A stretch of 57,235 nt of DNA, from contig QCJH01000009.1 of NCBI GenBank assembly GCA_003216155.1, forward strand, positions 1 to 57,235, in the 5' to 3' direction. This DNA comes from Prochlorococcus sp. AG-409-A19 (GTDB lineage Bacteria > Cyanobacteriota > Cyanobacteriia > PCC-6307 > Cyanobiaceae). Within the stretch, counting starts at the first letter, position 1. Each line of letters starts with the position of its first letter. Positions 57,042 to 57,235 of this stretch are shown here, piece by piece. The translations under genes and the position numbers were made by a program. The notes below the pieces were generated by a model. It ran no database searches. It was not told the DNA's origin and saw only the letters and a list, made by a program, of their open reading frames with translations.

Positions 57042-57235
57042 ATGACCAGCAGCGGCAAAATCAGAATTTATGAGCTATCCAGGGACTTAGGCCTGGATAA
57101 TAAGGATGTGCTCGATGCCGCAAAAAAACTCTCAATTGCGGTCAAAAGTCATAGCAGCTCAATAAGTGATGAGGAAGCGAGTCGAATAAGAAGCATTTTG
57201 AGGACTAATTCCAATAGCCCTCAATCCCCTCAAAA
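57042..57235 (+). CDS. infB: Translation initiation factor IF-2, N-terminal fragment
   Basis: Only 64 codons are inside the window. The sequence [20 protein letters not shown] followed by [20 protein letters not shown] is the IF2 N-terminal helical domain, and the reading frame is open at the right edge. AAAGGAGC at 57026-57033 provides a good ribosome site before ATG 57042. The position after rimP-nusA-ylxR confirms the call. Confidence 0.95.
   Translation, partial: MTSSGKIRIYELSRDLGLDNKDVLDAAKKLSIAVKSHSSSISDEEASRIRSILRTNSNSPQSPQ

Overview
The window comes from a picocyanobacterium and is most likely Prochlorococcus, probably a low-light clade judging by the moderately AT-rich composition; the exact clade cannot be fixed by eye. 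Diagnostic signs are the split RNA polymerase beta' subunit (rpoC1 + rpoC2), an ATP synthase operon with both b and b' subunits, CcdA/Ccs1 cytochrome c maturation, a high-light-inducible (Hli) protein, Ycf35, a P-II protein, and a biotin operon of the bioF-bioK-bioC-bioD-bioA type. The region is dense core genome. I see no insertion sequence, prophage, CRISPR array, rRNA or tRNA.

Layout, left to right. (1) 1-921: the 5' part of pepP, minus strand. (2) 1161-6962, plus: a CNNM/CBS membrane protein, a DUF697 GTPase, nadD and nadE joined by 1-4 bp overlaps, then ald. (3) 7007-15613, minus: the ATP synthase operon, transcribed atp1, atpB, atpE, atpF2, atpF, atpH, atpA, atpG, then a 74-aa protein and a DUF3326 protein. 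A methyltransferase lies upstream of atp1. (4) 15898-19199, plus: ftsW, ccdA, ccs1, followed by queF on the minus strand. (5) 19939-20832, plus: a DUF4278 protein with a structured leader and a clear intrinsic terminator, a 75-aa protein and glnB, then tlyA on the minus strand. (6) 21717-24895, plus: a 92-aa protein, purB and fumC; a large Ski2-like helicase follows on the minus strand. (7) 27732-32344, plus: the biotin operon bioFKCDA. (8) 32368-33936: DUF3143 and a membrane J-protein on the minus strand, then rsmG on the plus strand. (9) 33933-51168: an unbroken 17-kb minus-strand run, transcribed rpsT, tatD, rpoB, rpoC1, rpoC2, hli, rlmN, a sodium:solute symporter, a 41-aa membrane protein, a HEAT-repeat protein, DUF2997, ycf35, a ferredoxin and an aldo/keto reductase. 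(10) 51292-57235: hisD on plus, rpiA and an HtrA-type protease on minus, then rimP-nusA-ylxR-infB on plus, with infB cut by the window end.

Two genes too short for routine ORF calling were recovered by direct translation: a 50-aa Hli protein (40111-40263), whose stop overlaps the rlmN GTG start, and a 41-aa membrane protein (37077-37202). The most interesting non-coding signals are structured leaders or hairpins before the DUF4278 gene, the rimP-nusA operon, atpE, hli and the 75-aa gene, and four ACGTCA/TGACGT hexamers in the rpoB leader. No obviously new multi-gene system is present. The best candidate for an under-described functional unit is the overlapping DUF2997-Ycf35-ferredoxin cassette with its HEAT and aldo/keto reductase neighbours.
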